This document shows positions 24,914-34,282 of a DNA stretch of 36,526 nt, one piece after another. Below the pieces are notes generated by a model. That model did not search any database. It was not told where the DNA came from and was given only the letters and a program-made list of their open reading frames with translations. Numbering within the stretch: position 1 is the stretch's first letter; each line of letters begins with the position of its first letter. Both the position numbers and the translations under genes were made by a program. This DNA comes from Candidatus Uhrbacteria bacterium (GTDB lineage Bacteria > Patescibacteriota > Patescibacteriia > UBA9934 > GWF2-40-263), in NCBI GenBank assembly GCA_016188425.1, contig JACPHX010000010.1, forward strand, positions 1-36,526, in the 5' to 3' direction.

Positions 24914-27900
24914 TTATACCACATTCTCCCTCCCCACCACCGCGGCTACTTCCTCGAGCAATGCGAGGGTCTTTGTCACGGTATGATCAGTCTTGATCCG
25001 GCGGAGCGTTCCGGCGGATTCCACCTGGAAACACACCTGGTCGCGGCCGGGAAATTCAGAGAAGAGGCCGCGCAAGGCCGTGACGATTTCCTGGCTCGGG
25101 CGGCCGCGCAGGGTGATGACAAGGGAACGGTCGACGGGGTCGGACGATGTGGGTTCCAACCCATCTGGCGGGCGGGTCGCAGACCCGCCCCTACGTGCCT
25201 CCGCCTGCGCCGTCTGCGCCCCTTGCGCCTCCTGCGCCCTGCCCTCCGGCACCGGCATCGGCTGTGCCGGATCATCGGCAATCCACAATCCGCCGCGGAG
25301 CATCTTATCCAGATCGCGGACGTTCTCGTCGAATACGCGGATGAAGCTGTTGGCGATAAGCTTGGTCTCTTCCCCTTCCCGGCGCGTCGTCTTGGCACTC
25401 ACGAGGAACATCCCGCCGAGGGCGAGATGGTTCTTGTAAGAGGCGAACGTTTTGGGAAAGACGATAATCTCGGTCGACCCGCGATGGTCGGAGAAGGCAA
25501 CAAAGGCCATCGCATCCCCCTTCTTGGTATTGATCTGCTTGATCGCTGTAATGATGCCTCCCACGCGGACGAATTCGCCGTCCGATTGCGCCGCGACTTT
25601 GCTGCAGGCAATGAGATGAACACCTAGTACCTTGTCGATCTCTTCAAAGGGATGGGCGGAAACATACAGTCCGAGCAATTCCTTTTCCCAATACAGACGA
25701 TCCAATCTGGACGCGGGTGGAGCAGGACGCAGGGTGATCTGGGAAGAGAAGACCTCCTCTGATAAACCGAAAAGCGTCGACTGCTTCTGATCCTTCTCCC
25801 GCTGGACGCTTTTGTTGTGCATGAGGATACGATCCATGTTTTCCAACAGCGTCTGCCGCTCCCCGAACCGATCCAGGGCTCCCGCCTTTGTGAGCGCTTC
25901 CAATGCCTTTTTGTTGAAGGCGCGATGCGCGACGCGGGCCGCAAAATCGGACAAATCTTTGAAGACGCCTGCCGCGGTGCGCTCATCGATGATCGTTTGC
26001 ACCACTTCCTCCCCCAAGTTCTTGATCACGACGAGCCCGAATCGGATCGTCTTATCATCGATGTAGGTGAAATCCGCCAGCGACTCGTTGATGTCTGGCG
26101 GCAATACCGCGATCCCCATGCGCTCGCATTCTTTGACGGCCGCCGCGATCTTTTCCAAATCGCCCGATTCCGCGGTCATGAGCGCGGTCATGTACTCGGC
26201 CGGGTAGTTGGCCTTCATGAAAGCGGTCTGATACGCGACCATCCCGTAGGAGGCGGCATGCGCTTTGTTGAAACCGTACGCCGCGAACGGCTCGATGAGC
26301 TCCCAAAGGTGCTGGGTCTTCTGTTTGGACAACCCATGCTTCACGAACCCTTCCAGCAACTTCACTTTCTGCGCCGCCATTTCCTCGGGAATCTTTTTTC
26401 CCATCGCTTTGCGCAGCTTGTCGGCATCCAGCCACGAATACCCGGCTAGATGAATGGCAATGAGCATGACGTCGTCTTGGTAGACGATCACGCCATAGGA
26501 TTTGTTGAGGATGGTCTGAAGCCGCGGATCCATGAAGATGACAAGCGACGCGTTGTGCTTGCGTTTGATGTACTCGGGGATGGATTCGATGGGGCCAGGG
26601 CGGTAGAGCGCCACCATGGCCATGATATCTTCGACCCGTTCCGGCTTCAGTTCCATGAGGTACTTCGTCATGCCGTCTCCGCCCAGCTGGAACACGCCCA
26701 TGGTGTGGCCGTGGGCGAGGAGCTCGAACGTCTTTTTATCATCGATCGCGACACGCTCGATCTGGATGTCGATCCCCTTTGTTTTTTTGACGAGCGCGAC
26801 CGCGTCTCCCAAAATCGACAAGTTCCGGATCCCAAGAAAATCGAATTTGATGAGCCCGGCCGCTTCGACCGATTTCATCTCATACTGGGTGATGACTTTT
26901 CCTTCTTTGGTATCGATTTGAATCGGCGTGAAATCGGTAAGCGCGGTCGGAGAGACGACCGTGCCGGCCGCGTGGACGGACACGTGGCGCGCGCATCCTT
27001 CGATGCGCATCGCCAGGTCGATGATGCGCCGCACGCGGGCGTCGGTGGCGTAACGTTTCTTGAGCTCCGGCTCTTCTTCGAGCGCGCGCTTGAGCGTCAT
27101 CGGAAACCCCTGGGAACCCATCGGCACCATCTTGGCGAGCACATCGACGAAATCATACGGCTCCCCCAGAGCGCGTCCTACGTCGCGCACGCTGCCGCGG
27201 GCGAGCATTTTTCCAAACGTACAGATCTGCGCCACCTTCTCGGCGCCGTACTTGCCGCGCACGTAATCGAGCACCTCATCGCGCCGGTTGTCCGCGAAGT
27301 CCGCGTCGATATCCGGCGCGGACGGACGTTCCGGGTTCAGGAAGCGTTCAAACGGCAATTCAAAACGCAGCGGATCTATGGCAGAGATCCCGATCGAAAA
27401 CCCGACGAGCGATCCAGCGGCAGACCCGCGCGTGGTCGTCACGATGCCGTTTTTGCGCGACCATTCGATGAAATCGGAAACGATAAGGAAATACGGACAG
27501 AACCCCTTCTGATCGATAATCTCTAGCTCATAATCGAGACGCTTCCTCATCTCATCGGTCAGCGACGGCACCTTGTCCAAAATTTCCGTGTACGCGCGCT
27601 TGGTCAGCACCTCACGAAACGTCGTCCCTTCTGGAATGACGAACTTGGGAAAATTCCATTTGCCCAATTCAAGAGGCACCACACACCGATCCGCAATCTT
27701 TCGTGTGTTCTCAATCGCCTCGGGTACGTCCTTGAACCGTTCCTCCATGTACTCCCCGGTCACCATCGAGGCGTCATAATCAAATTGGGAGAGGCGGTTG
27801 AAATCCTCCAGCGTCTTTCCGCCCTTGATACAGTTGAGAATCTTCCATGCTTCGACGTCGGTCGGCCGTATGTAGAACGTGTTCTTCGCAGCCACGAGGG

Positions 27901-28504
27901 GAATGTTGAGCTCGCGCCCAAGCTCGATCAGCTTCGCGTTTACCGTCTCCTGCTCCGCAATTTCCGGCCGGTCGACGAGCTCCAGGAAAAAATTCCCGGC
28001 ACCAAATATATCCACGTACTCCCTCGCGGTCGTCTTGGCTTTCTCGGGATCGTGCCCATTCAGCGCCTCGTCGATTTCCCCTTGGAAGCCCCCCGAGAGC
28101 GCGATGATCCCCTCGCGGTGCGCGCGCAGCAGTTCCTTATCCAACCGAGGTTTATAATAGAACCCTTCGAGGAACCCGATCGAAGAAAGCGTCAGCAAGT
28201 TGAGATACCCCGTCAGATTCTCCGCCAAAAGGACGAGACGTGCGGGCTTTGCATCGATACGTGGCCGCTTGAGGTATCGACCCTCCCTGGCGATGTACGC
28301 ATCCATCCCGATGATCGGCTTGATACCCGCCTCCTGCGCCTTCTGGATGAATTCGATAGCCCCATAGAGAGCACCATTATCGGTAATCGCCACCGCATCC
28401 ATTTTGCAGTCTTTGAGGTGATACAAAATCTCCTTCACTTTAGGCAACGCCTCCAAAAGCGAGTAATGGGAGTGGACATGAAGATGGACAAAGGGGGAAG
28501 GCAT
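24914..28504 (-). CDS. dnaE: DNA polymerase III subunit alpha
   Basis: PHP start FVHLHVHSHYSLLEALPKVKEI; RGSAAGSLVGFSIGISAIDPLRFELPFERFLNPERPSAPDIDADFADNRR; YRPGPIESIPEYIKRKH; KAHAASYGMVAYQTAFMKANYPAEYMTALM. Confidence 0.96.
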   Translation of the reverse strand: MPSPFVHLHVHSHYSLLEALPKVKEILYHLKDCKMDAVAITDNGALYGAIEFIQKAQEAGIKPIIGMDAYIAREGRYLKRPRIDAKPARLVLLAENLTGYLNLLTLSSIGFLEGFYYKPRLDKELLRAHREGIIALSGGFQGEIDEALNGHDPEKAKTTAREYVDIFGAGNFFLELVDRPEIAEQETVNAKLIELGRELNIPLVAAKNTFYIRPTDVEAWKILNCIKGGKTLEDFNRLSQFDYDASMVTGEYMEERFKDVPEAIENTRKIADRCVVPLELGKWNFPKFVIPEGTTFREVLTKRAYTEILDKVPSLTDEMRKRLDYELEIIDQKGFCPYFLIVSDFIEWSRKNGIVTTTRGSAAGSLVGFSIGISAIDPLRFELPFERFLNPERPSAPDIDADFADNRRDEVLDYVRGKYGAEKVAQICTFGKMLARGSVRDVGRALGEPYDFVDVLAKMVPMGSQGFPMTLKRALEEEPELKKRYATDARVRRIIDLAMRIEGCARHVSVHAAGTVVSPTALTDFTPIQIDTKEGKVITQYEMKSVEAAGLIKFDFLGIRNLSILGDAVALVKKTKGIDIQIERVAIDDKKTFELLAHGHTMGVFQLGGDGMTKYLMELKPERVEDIMAMVALYRPGPIESIPEYIKRKHNASLVIFMDPRLQTILNKSYGVIVYQDDVMLIAIHLAGYSWLDADKLRKAMGKKIPEEMAAQKVKLLEGFVKHGLSKQKTQHLWELIEPFAAYGFNKAHAASYGMVAYQTAFMKANYPAEYMTALMTAESGDLEKIAAAVKECERMGIAVLPPDINESLADFTYIDDKTIRFGLVVIKNLGEEVVQTIIDERTAAGVFKDLSDFAARVAHRAFNKKALEALTKAGALDRFGERQTLLENMDRILMHNKSVQREKDQKQSTLFGLSEEVFSSQITLRPAPPASRLDRLYWEKELLGLYVSAHPFEEIDKVLGVHLIACSKVAAQSDGEFVRVGGIITAIKQINTKKGDAMAFVAFSDHRGSTEIIVFPKTFASYKNHLALGGMFLVSAKTTRREGEETKLIANSFIRVFDENVRDLDKMLRGGLWIADDPAQPMPVPEGRAQEAQGAQTAQAEARRGGSATRPPDGLEPTSSDPVDRSLVITLRGRPSQEIVTALRGLFSEFPGRDQVCFQVESAGTLRRIKTDHTVTKTLALLEEVAAVVGRENVV
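25149..25245. repeat. Composite element inside dnaE: family B-like 9-nt array plus family C palindrome
   Basis: Minus strand GGCGCAGGA|GGCGCAAGG|GGCGCAGAC|GGCGCAGGC|GGAGGCACG then TAGGGGCGGGTCtgcGACCCGCC; encodes RAQEAQGAQTAQAEARRGGSATRPP. Confidence 0.8.
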
Positions 28505-28671
28505 AGTTTGTCGCAAGAGTACCAACCAGACCCTCAAATGACAATCGAATCTGTCCCCCCGAAAACCCGTTGGTATTCCTGCTCAACCAAAAAAATGAGC
28601 GAACAAAAAACCCGGTCGAATATTGGGCAAAATACCCACCATTCCAACACGGATTTTATCCTTGGAAACGA

Positions 28672-29145
28672 CTAGTCGCTAGTGTCGAGCCGCGTTTTTA
28701 CCCGGATGGATCCGCCATCGGGTATCGTGACCCCGTCTCCAGAGGATGGACGACTGGAGGTTGTCTTTGGTTTGGATCCAGATGAGGAACCGGATGAGGA
28801 ACTAGAAGAAGGCGCGAGTGGTTCCACGATTGGTTCCATAGGAACAATCGGTTCAGCGGTTGGCGGAGCTGGTTCCGCCTCTGGGAGAGAGGTTCCGATG
28901 ACGACATCCGGCGCCGTGTCTGCCGAAACGGGATCCGTCCCATATTCCTCTGTGTTCCGCTGCGCTTGCGCCTCATATCCAAAATAGGAGGCGATCTGGC
29001 CCGCCACGGGCCCGCCGCCCACGGCCGCGACATACAACACGGAACCGGCGCCGATCCCAACCAAAAAGGCGATAAGAAACAGCAACGCCGACGGAGACGG
29101 AACGGAACGTTTCTCGGTCGGCGGGCGGATGTCTACGGAATTCAT
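28672..29145 (-). CDS. Hypothetical membrane protein with Pro/Ser/Thr-rich tail
   Basis: N-terminal hydrophobic segment then low-complexity PAPPTAEPIVPMEPIVEPLAPSSSSSSGSSSGSKPK; 4-bp overlap with the upstream gene. Confidence 0.6.
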   Translation of the reverse strand: MNSVDIRPPTEKRSVPSPSALLFLIAFLVGIGAGSVLYVAAVGGGPVAGQIASYFGYEAQAQRNTEEYGTDPVSADTAPDVVIGTSLPEAEPAPPTAEPIVPMEPIVEPLAPSSSSSSGSSSGSKPKTTSSRPSSGDGVTIPDGGSIRVKTRLDTSD

Positions 29146-29429
29146 AGAATGTCATCCTTACTCGACTTACGTTTTTCAACGGCAAAATCAATAATTTTTT
29201 TGATGCCTGTCATCAGCAACGGAACCGTCCCTGAAACCGATTCAACCTTGTTGCGAATCGCGCTCACCGCCGCTTCCATTTTTTCAATCGCTTCCTGCAA
29301 TTGGGTGAACGTCTCGTTCACATTCCGCAAGATTGCCGCTGTTTGATACAACAGCCAAAACGTCGCGGCGGTGAGCCACAAGGCGCAGAAAGCAAGGACG
29401 ATGTAAAGAATTTCTTGGGCGGAGTACAT
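29142..29429 (-). CDS. Small membrane protein with one transmembrane helix and a coiled-coil region
   Basis: MYSAQEILYIVLAFCALWLTAATFWLLYQTAAILRNVNETFTQLQEAIEKMEAAVSAIRNKVESVSG; TATAAT 11 nt upstream. Confidence 0.65.
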   Translation of the reverse strand: MYSAQEILYIVLAFCALWLTAATFWLLYQTAAILRNVNETFTQLQEAIEKMEAAVSAIRNKVESVSGTVPLLMTGIKKIIDFAVEKRKSSKDDIL

Positions 29430-29433
29430 AGCT

Positions 29434-31863
29434 TTACCTCATTATACCACCAAACTTCTCCACAAGCACCTGTCCCATCGCCGCCACGGCCGTGTCTGCC
29501 TCGGCGGCGGTAAGGGTATGGTCGGCGGCGCGCAAGGCCAGGTGCACGGCCAAAGACTTTTTTCCCTCTCCGACATGCGCTCCGCGATACACGTCAAAGA
29601 GCTCGACGGAATGAACCAACGGGCTTGCGCCACGCAGGGCTTGGCTGATCTGCAAAAACTCAACACGGTCTGCGACGACAAAAGCCATGTCGCGTTTCGT
29701 CTCTGGGAAGGTCGGAATCGGCTCGTAAATGAGCCCTTTGGCTGGCACCCTAGAGAGCGATTCGATGGATAGATTTATGAGCGTCACGCGCGCGTCCAAC
29801 CCAAAGGCCTTCGAGATGGCTGGCGCAATTTCCCCCATCGATCCGACCGTCTTCCCCCCTCCTTGGACGCGGGCAGAGCGTCCCGCATGCCATCTGCTAT
29901 CCCCGTCATGAGGCGAAACGTCAAATGAGTACCCAAGTTCCTCCCCCACTCGCTCGAGAATGCCTTTTGCTTGGCGGAATGCGACCGCTCCATCTTTTCC
30001 ATATACGGCCACGACGAGTTCCAACGATTGGTCTGGAATTTCTCCTTCTCTTGAAAGATAGGTTGGCGCGATTTCAAACAAAGCCCCTTCCTTGAACTCG
30101 CCTTGGTTGGCTTCGATGGTCGTCAGCATCGTCGGGATCAAACTCGGACGAAGGAGCGACTGGTCGGCAGAAAGCGGGTTTTCGATGGCGACCACCTGGT
30201 CTGTCGAGCTGCTATAGCGGGAGAGTTCTTGCTCGTTGGTGAAAGAGTAACTATACGCCTCGGTAAACCCGGCGCCGCGCAGACATTCTTTGAGACGGCG
30301 TTCCAGGACGATGACGGGGTCAGGAAGCGCGCCTGTCAGCTCTCCCGTCGGAAGGACGGACGGGATGCGGCCGTAGTCATAAAGCCGCGCGATCTCTTCC
30401 GTGAGGTCGCGGGGATCCTCGATGTCGCGTGCGCGCCAATACGGCACGGTTACTTTTGCCGCACGGCCATTGACGTCAATACCGAACCCGAGACGACGAA
30501 GAGACTCGTACATCTGTTCGTCTGTAATGTCCTCGACGCCCATGAGGGCACGAGTGTCTGCGGGACGGAACCGGTACGTCGGCGCCTTGAAAGGTTTCGC
30601 TTCGAACGTCGCCACCTGGGACGCGACTTGGCCGCCGGCCACCTTGAGGATCAACTCGACCGCGCGCGCGAGGGCGGGGCGCGTGGCCTCCTGGGACAAT
30701 CCTTTTTCAAAGAGTTGCGAGGAATCCGACGACAAATTGAGCGCACGGGATGTGCGTCGAATCGACACAGGATCAAACGTCGCGGATTCGATGATGACGC
30801 TGGTCGTCTGCGCCGTCGTCCCCGTCTCGGATCCGCCCATGACTCCCGCCACCGCGATCGGCCGTTCCGCATCCGCAATCACCAACTGATCCTTTCCAAG
30901 CTCGTACTCATTTCCATCCAAGGCGATAATCTTCTCCCCTTTCTTCGCCTTACGTACAACAATCTGACCACCCTTGAGGGTCGCCGCATCAAACGTATGC
31001 AACGGTTGGCCGTATTCGTGGAGCACGTAGTTCGTCACGTCCACGATATTGTTGATTGGACGATGGCCAGAGATGAGAAGCGCACGCTGGAGCCACCAAG
31101 GGGAGGGGCCAACTTTCACGCCGTCGAGGCGGACGGCTTCGTATTTGGGGCAAAGCTTTTTCTCGAGGACGGAGACGCGAAAGCTTGCAGCTGGCAGCTT
31201 GCGGCTGGCAGCAATTTCTTCAAACTCAACTCCAAAAGCTGCCTGCTGCAAGCTGCCCGTTGCCAGCTTCAATTCCTCCCCCGTCGCGGCGTGGCCCTCA
31301 CGGGCTTGGCCGATGATGGACGCAGCGTCGGGACGGTTGGTGGTCACTTCGATATCGAAAATATGGTCATCGAGGCCAAGGGCCTTGGCGACAGGCGTCC
31401 CGGCAGGCGCGTCGGTCAGTGATGAAATGTCCCAAATCATCCGATCGCCAGAGGCGAGCTTCTCAAACCCGATCTCCTCGGCGGCGCAAATCATCCCGAA
31501 GCTTTTCTCTCCACGGATTTCGGTTTCCTTGAGCTCAACGAGATCCCCTTCCCCATGCCAGCGGACTTTCGATCCTGGGACAGCGACGACGACCCTTTGG
31601 CCAACCGAGAGGTTCACCCCTCCGCAGACGATCTGGACGACCTCGCTACCAATATCGGTCATCGCGATACGCAGGCGATCTGCTTGTGGATGTGGCTTTA
31701 GCTCCTTGATAACACCAACGACCATCTTGTCGAAACGTGGCGCGACATCGTCGATGTGCTCGACACTGTTCCCCGCCGTCGTGGTTTTCTTGGCGAATTC
31801 CTCGGGCGAAAGGTTGGTCTTGAGATAGTCCTTGAGCCAGGAGTAACTGATCAGAATATTCAT
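29434..31863 (-). CDS. pheT: Phenylalanyl-tRNA synthetase subunit beta
   Basis: MNILISYSWLKDYLKTNLSPEEFAK; RPINNIVDVTNYVLHEYGQPLHTFDAATL; GVMGGSETGTTAQTTSVIIESATFDPVSIRRTSRALNLSSDSSQLFEKG. Start at MNILISY (about 31863). Confidence 0.96.
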   Translation of the reverse strand: MNILISYSWLKDYLKTNLSPEEFAKKTTTAGNSVEHIDDVAPRFDKMVVGVIKELKPHPQADRLRIAMTDIGSEVVQIVCGGVNLSVGQRVVVAVPGSKVRWHGEGDLVELKETEIRGEKSFGMICAAEEIGFEKLASGDRMIWDISSLTDAPAGTPVAKALGLDDHIFDIEVTTNRPDAASIIGQAREGHAATGEELKLATGSLQQAAFGVEFEEIAASRKLPAASFRVSVLEKKLCPKYEAVRLDGVKVGPSPWWLQRALLISGHRPINNIVDVTNYVLHEYGQPLHTFDAATLKGGQIVVRKAKKGEKIIALDGNEYELGKDQLVIADAERPIAVAGVMGGSETGTTAQTTSVIIESATFDPVSIRRTSRALNLSSDSSQLFEKGLSQEATRPALARAVELILKVAGGQVASQVATFEAKPFKAPTYRFRPADTRALMGVEDITDEQMYESLRRLGFGIDVNGRAAKVTVPYWRARDIEDPRDLTEEIARLYDYGRIPSVLPTGELTGALPDPVIVLERRLKECLRGAGFTEAYSYSFTNEQELSRYSSSTDQVVAIENPLSADQSLLRPSLIPTMLTTIEANQGEFKEGALFEIAPTYLSREGEIPDQSLELVVAVYGKDGAVAFRQAKGILERVGEELGYSFDVSPHDGDSRWHAGRSARVQGGGKTVGSMGEIAPAISKAFGLDARVTLINLSIESLSRVPAKGLIYEPIPTFPETKRDMAFVVADRVEFLQISQALRGASPLVHSVELFDVYRGAHVGEGKKSLAVHLALRAADHTLTAAEADTAVAAMGQVLVEKFGGIMR
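31181..31269. repeat. Family A palindromic element in frame inside pheT
   Basis: Both arms built of 7-nt units (GCTTGCA GCTGGCA GCTTGCG GCTGGCA GC ... inverted GCTGGCA ACGGGCA GCTTGCA GCAGGCA GC); encodes KLATGSLQQAAFGVEFEEIAASRKLPAAS. Confidence 0.85.
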
Positions 31864-31867
31864 ACGA

Positions 31868-32998
31868 TTAGAACTGACGGACAAAACGAAGGTCGTTCTT
31901 ATACAACAACCGAATATCATCCAAATTCATCCCGCTCTTCATCGAGAGCGTCCGTTCCACCCCCCACCCAAACGCAAACCCTCCATGCACTTTCGGATCC
32001 ACTCCACCTGCCTTGAGGACGTTCGGATGCACCATCCCCGCTCCTCCTAGCTCCAACCAACCCGCTTTGCATAGGCGGCACATCGCGGAATCTTTTCCTT
32101 CACAGAGGCCGCAGCTGATGTCGATTTCAAACGAGGGTTCCGTGAAGCGGAAGTGGTGCGGACGCAGGCGAGTAACGCGCGAGGGGCCGAAATAGGCTTT
32201 GGCGAAATAATCGAGGGTGCCTTTGAGGTTTCCGATCGTGACATCCTTGTCGATCAATAACCCCTCGAACTGGTGGAACATCGGGACGTGGGTGACGTCG
32301 GACTGGCGGCGATAGGTACGGTTGATGTTGATCATCCGGATCGGCAACTTCCCTTTTTCCATTTCGCGGACTTGGGAGTTGGAGGTATGCGGGGTAAGGA
32401 CGAGGCGGCCCATGTCGGGGGAAGCTGGCAGCGGGCGGCTGGCAGCTTGCAGCTCATGATGAATGCGCTCGTCTTCTGTTCCCGCTGCCTGCTGCCTGCT
32501 GCCTGCTGCCTGCTTCACAAAAAACGTTTCCCAATCGTCGCGGGCGGGATGGTCTTTGGGCATGTTGAGGGATTCGAACGCGTAATAATCCCAATCGACT
32601 TCCGGAGCGCGGACGCGGGAGAAGCCGATGCGGGAAAAAATATCGCTGATCTCGGCGATAGCGGTGGAGACGGGGTGGAGATGGCCTGCGCGCGGCCAGC
32701 TTCCTGGCTCGGTCACATCGATCCATTCTCTTTGCGCGGCTGCCGCGTCTTCTTGCGCGCGCACCGTTGTTTCTTTCTGTGCAAACGCCGCCTCGACGGC
32801 CGTCTTCACTTCATTGGCGACGGCGCCCAGCACCTGGCGCTGGTCTTGCGCCAGCAACCCCATCTCTTTCATAAGCTCCGCGAGCTTCCCTTTGCGACCG
32901 AGGAATTGCGTACGCAGTTCCTCGAGCTTGAGACGGTCCGCGACCGTGTGTAGCTGGGCTTCAAAGTCGGTTTTGAATTGTTGGAATTTGGATTGCAT
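31868..32998 (-). CDS. pheS: Phenylalanyl-tRNA synthetase subunit alpha
   Basis: DVTEPGSWPRAGHLHPVSTAIAEISDIFSRIGF; LTPHTSNSQVREM; FHQFEGLLIDKDVTIGNLKGTLDYFAKAYFG; FEIDISCGLC; GGAGMVHPNVLKAGGVDPKVHGGFAFGWGVERTLSMKSGMNLDDIRLLYKNDLRFVRQF. Confidence 0.97.
   Translation of the reverse strand: MQSKFQQFKTDFEAQLHTVADRLKLEELRTQFLGRKGKLAELMKEMGLLAQDQRQVLGAVANEVKTAVEAAFAQKETTVRAQEDAAAAQREWIDVTEPGSWPRAGHLHPVSTAIAEISDIFSRIGFSRVRAPEVDWDYYAFESLNMPKDHPARDDWETFFVKQAAGSRQQAAGTEDERIHHELQAASRPLPASPDMGRLVLTPHTSNSQVREMEKGKLPIRMININRTYRRQSDVTHVPMFHQFEGLLIDKDVTIGNLKGTLDYFAKAYFGPSRVTRLRPHHFRFTEPSFEIDISCGLCEGKDSAMCRLCKAGWLELGGAGMVHPNVLKAGGVDPKVHGGFAFGWGVERTLSMKSGMNLDDIRLLYKNDLRFVRQF
32422..32516. repeat. Family A palindromic element in frame inside pheS
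   Basis: GCTGGCA GCGGGCG GCTGGCA GCTTGCA GC ... inverted (GCAGGCA)x4; encodes KQAAGSRQQAAGTEDERIHHELQAASRPLPAS. Confidence 0.88.
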
Positions 32999-33016
32999 AT
33001 TGTCTTGATAATACAG

Positions 33017-33120
33017 GAGCGCAAAGGATCGCAGAGGAGCACAGACGAGCACAAAGGTATTAGGAGATGCTTCCCAGAACCTTTGCGCTCTTTTGCGTAC
33101 ATTTGCGCTCCTTTGCGCTC
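33017..33120. repeat. Family F palindromic element (10-nt GAGCGCAAAG units) between rseP-like gene and pheS
   Basis: Left arm GAGCGCAAAG|GATCGCAGAG|GAGCACAGAC|GAGCACAAAG|GT; right arm reverse complement GAGCGCAAAG|GAGCGCAAAT|GTACGCAAAA|GAGCGCAAAG|GT; about 33/42 matches by eye. Confidence 0.88.
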
Positions 33121-33127
33121 TTTCCCC

Positions 33128-34222
33128 CTATCCTCCCCACCATCCTGCCCCGATCTTCACGACATCTTTGAACGTAACGACCAGGACCATCAACATGAGG
33201 ATCGCGAAGCCGATATTGTGGACGGTTGCCTCGATGGTACGGCTGACGGGTTTACCACGGAGTTTTTCGATCAAGACGAATAAGATACGACCGCCATCGA
33301 GCGCGGGGAATGGGAGAACATTCAAGATCGCGAGGTTGATGGAAAGGAGAGCGGCAAACTGAAGGAGGTAAACCACTCCTAATCCTGCCACTTCTCCGGT
33401 CATGACGGCAATCCCGACCGGGCCGGAGAGGTCGACGCCTGCGGGTTTCCCGGCGAAGAGGTTGCCAATGATGCCGCTGAAGGTCGCGAGGATTCCCCAC
33501 GCGGATTCAAACGTGGCGATGACTCCTTGGACGATCGCTTGGAAAAAGGGATAACTGACCAGTCCGGTCGTCACAAGACCAACCCCCAGACCGACCCGAC
33601 CGACCTCCGTGAGCTCACGAGGAGTAACGGTTCGCGTGTACGTCTCCTGTTTCAAATTTTCCATGACGACCGTGAGCGATTCGCTTTGGTGTTGCTCAAT
33701 ATAGAGTCGGGCATCCTCTGCTTTTACAAATGTCTGGCCATTGATGGAAACCAAGCGCTCATTCGCCGCGATGCCCGCATCCGATGCCGGGCTTTCAGAA
33801 AGGACGCTCATCACGCGCACGGCCTGGTCGCGCACCTGGCCCCCCGGAGACGCCGCGTCGATGATGCTTGGCAGACCTACCATGAACCCGACTCCGTATA
33901 AAAGACTTGCCAAGACCATGTTCATGCACACCCCCGCCACGAGCACGAGAAATCTCTGCCACGCGGGCTTGTGAGAGAAACTGTCTGGATCCTCCTTATG
34001 ATCCCCCGCCTCTCCTTTGAGACGAACGAATCCTCCCAACGGGAGCCAGTTCAAACTCCACGTCATCCCCGTTTTGTCCTTCCATCCCTTGGCGCGCGGC
34101 GGGAACCCGAAACCGAACTCGTCGACTTTAATTTTAAAAAACCTCGCGGTCAGAAAATGGCCGAACTCATGGAAGAGCACGAGCGGGGTCAGGACGAGGA
34201 CGAAAAGGAGAAAGGTGAGCAT
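33128..34222 (-). CDS. rseP: Site-2 protease family (M50) zinc metalloprotease with PDZ domain, RseP-like
   Basis: LVLFHEFGHFLTARFF (HExxH), PDZ-like SVLSESPASDAGIAANERLVSINGQTF, NLAILNVLPFPALDGGRILFVLIEKLRGKPVS. Confidence 0.93.
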   Translation of the reverse strand: MLTFLLFVLVLTPLVLFHEFGHFLTARFFKIKVDEFGFGFPPRAKGWKDKTGMTWSLNWLPLGGFVRLKGEAGDHKEDPDSFSHKPAWQRFLVLVAGVCMNMVLASLLYGVGFMVGLPSIIDAASPGGQVRDQAVRVMSVLSESPASDAGIAANERLVSINGQTFVKAEDARLYIEQHQSESLTVVMENLKQETYTRTVTPRELTEVGRVGLGVGLVTTGLVSYPFFQAIVQGVIATFESAWGILATFSGIIGNLFAGKPAGVDLSGPVGIAVMTGEVAGLGVVYLLQFAALLSINLAILNVLPFPALDGGRILFVLIEKLRGKPVSRTIEATVHNIGFAILMLMVLVVTFKDVVKIGAGWWGG

Positions 34223-34282
34223 GGGTGGTGATTACTAGGCGCATGATAGCGAAACGCGGGGAAAAGAAAAAGCCGTGCCTAT

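Noticed and set aside
28380-28440. DnaE PHP motif TDNG instead of TDHG
   Set aside because: Substitutions in the DnaE PHP domain are common and often reflect lost or altered proofreading activity; not distinctive without structural comparison.
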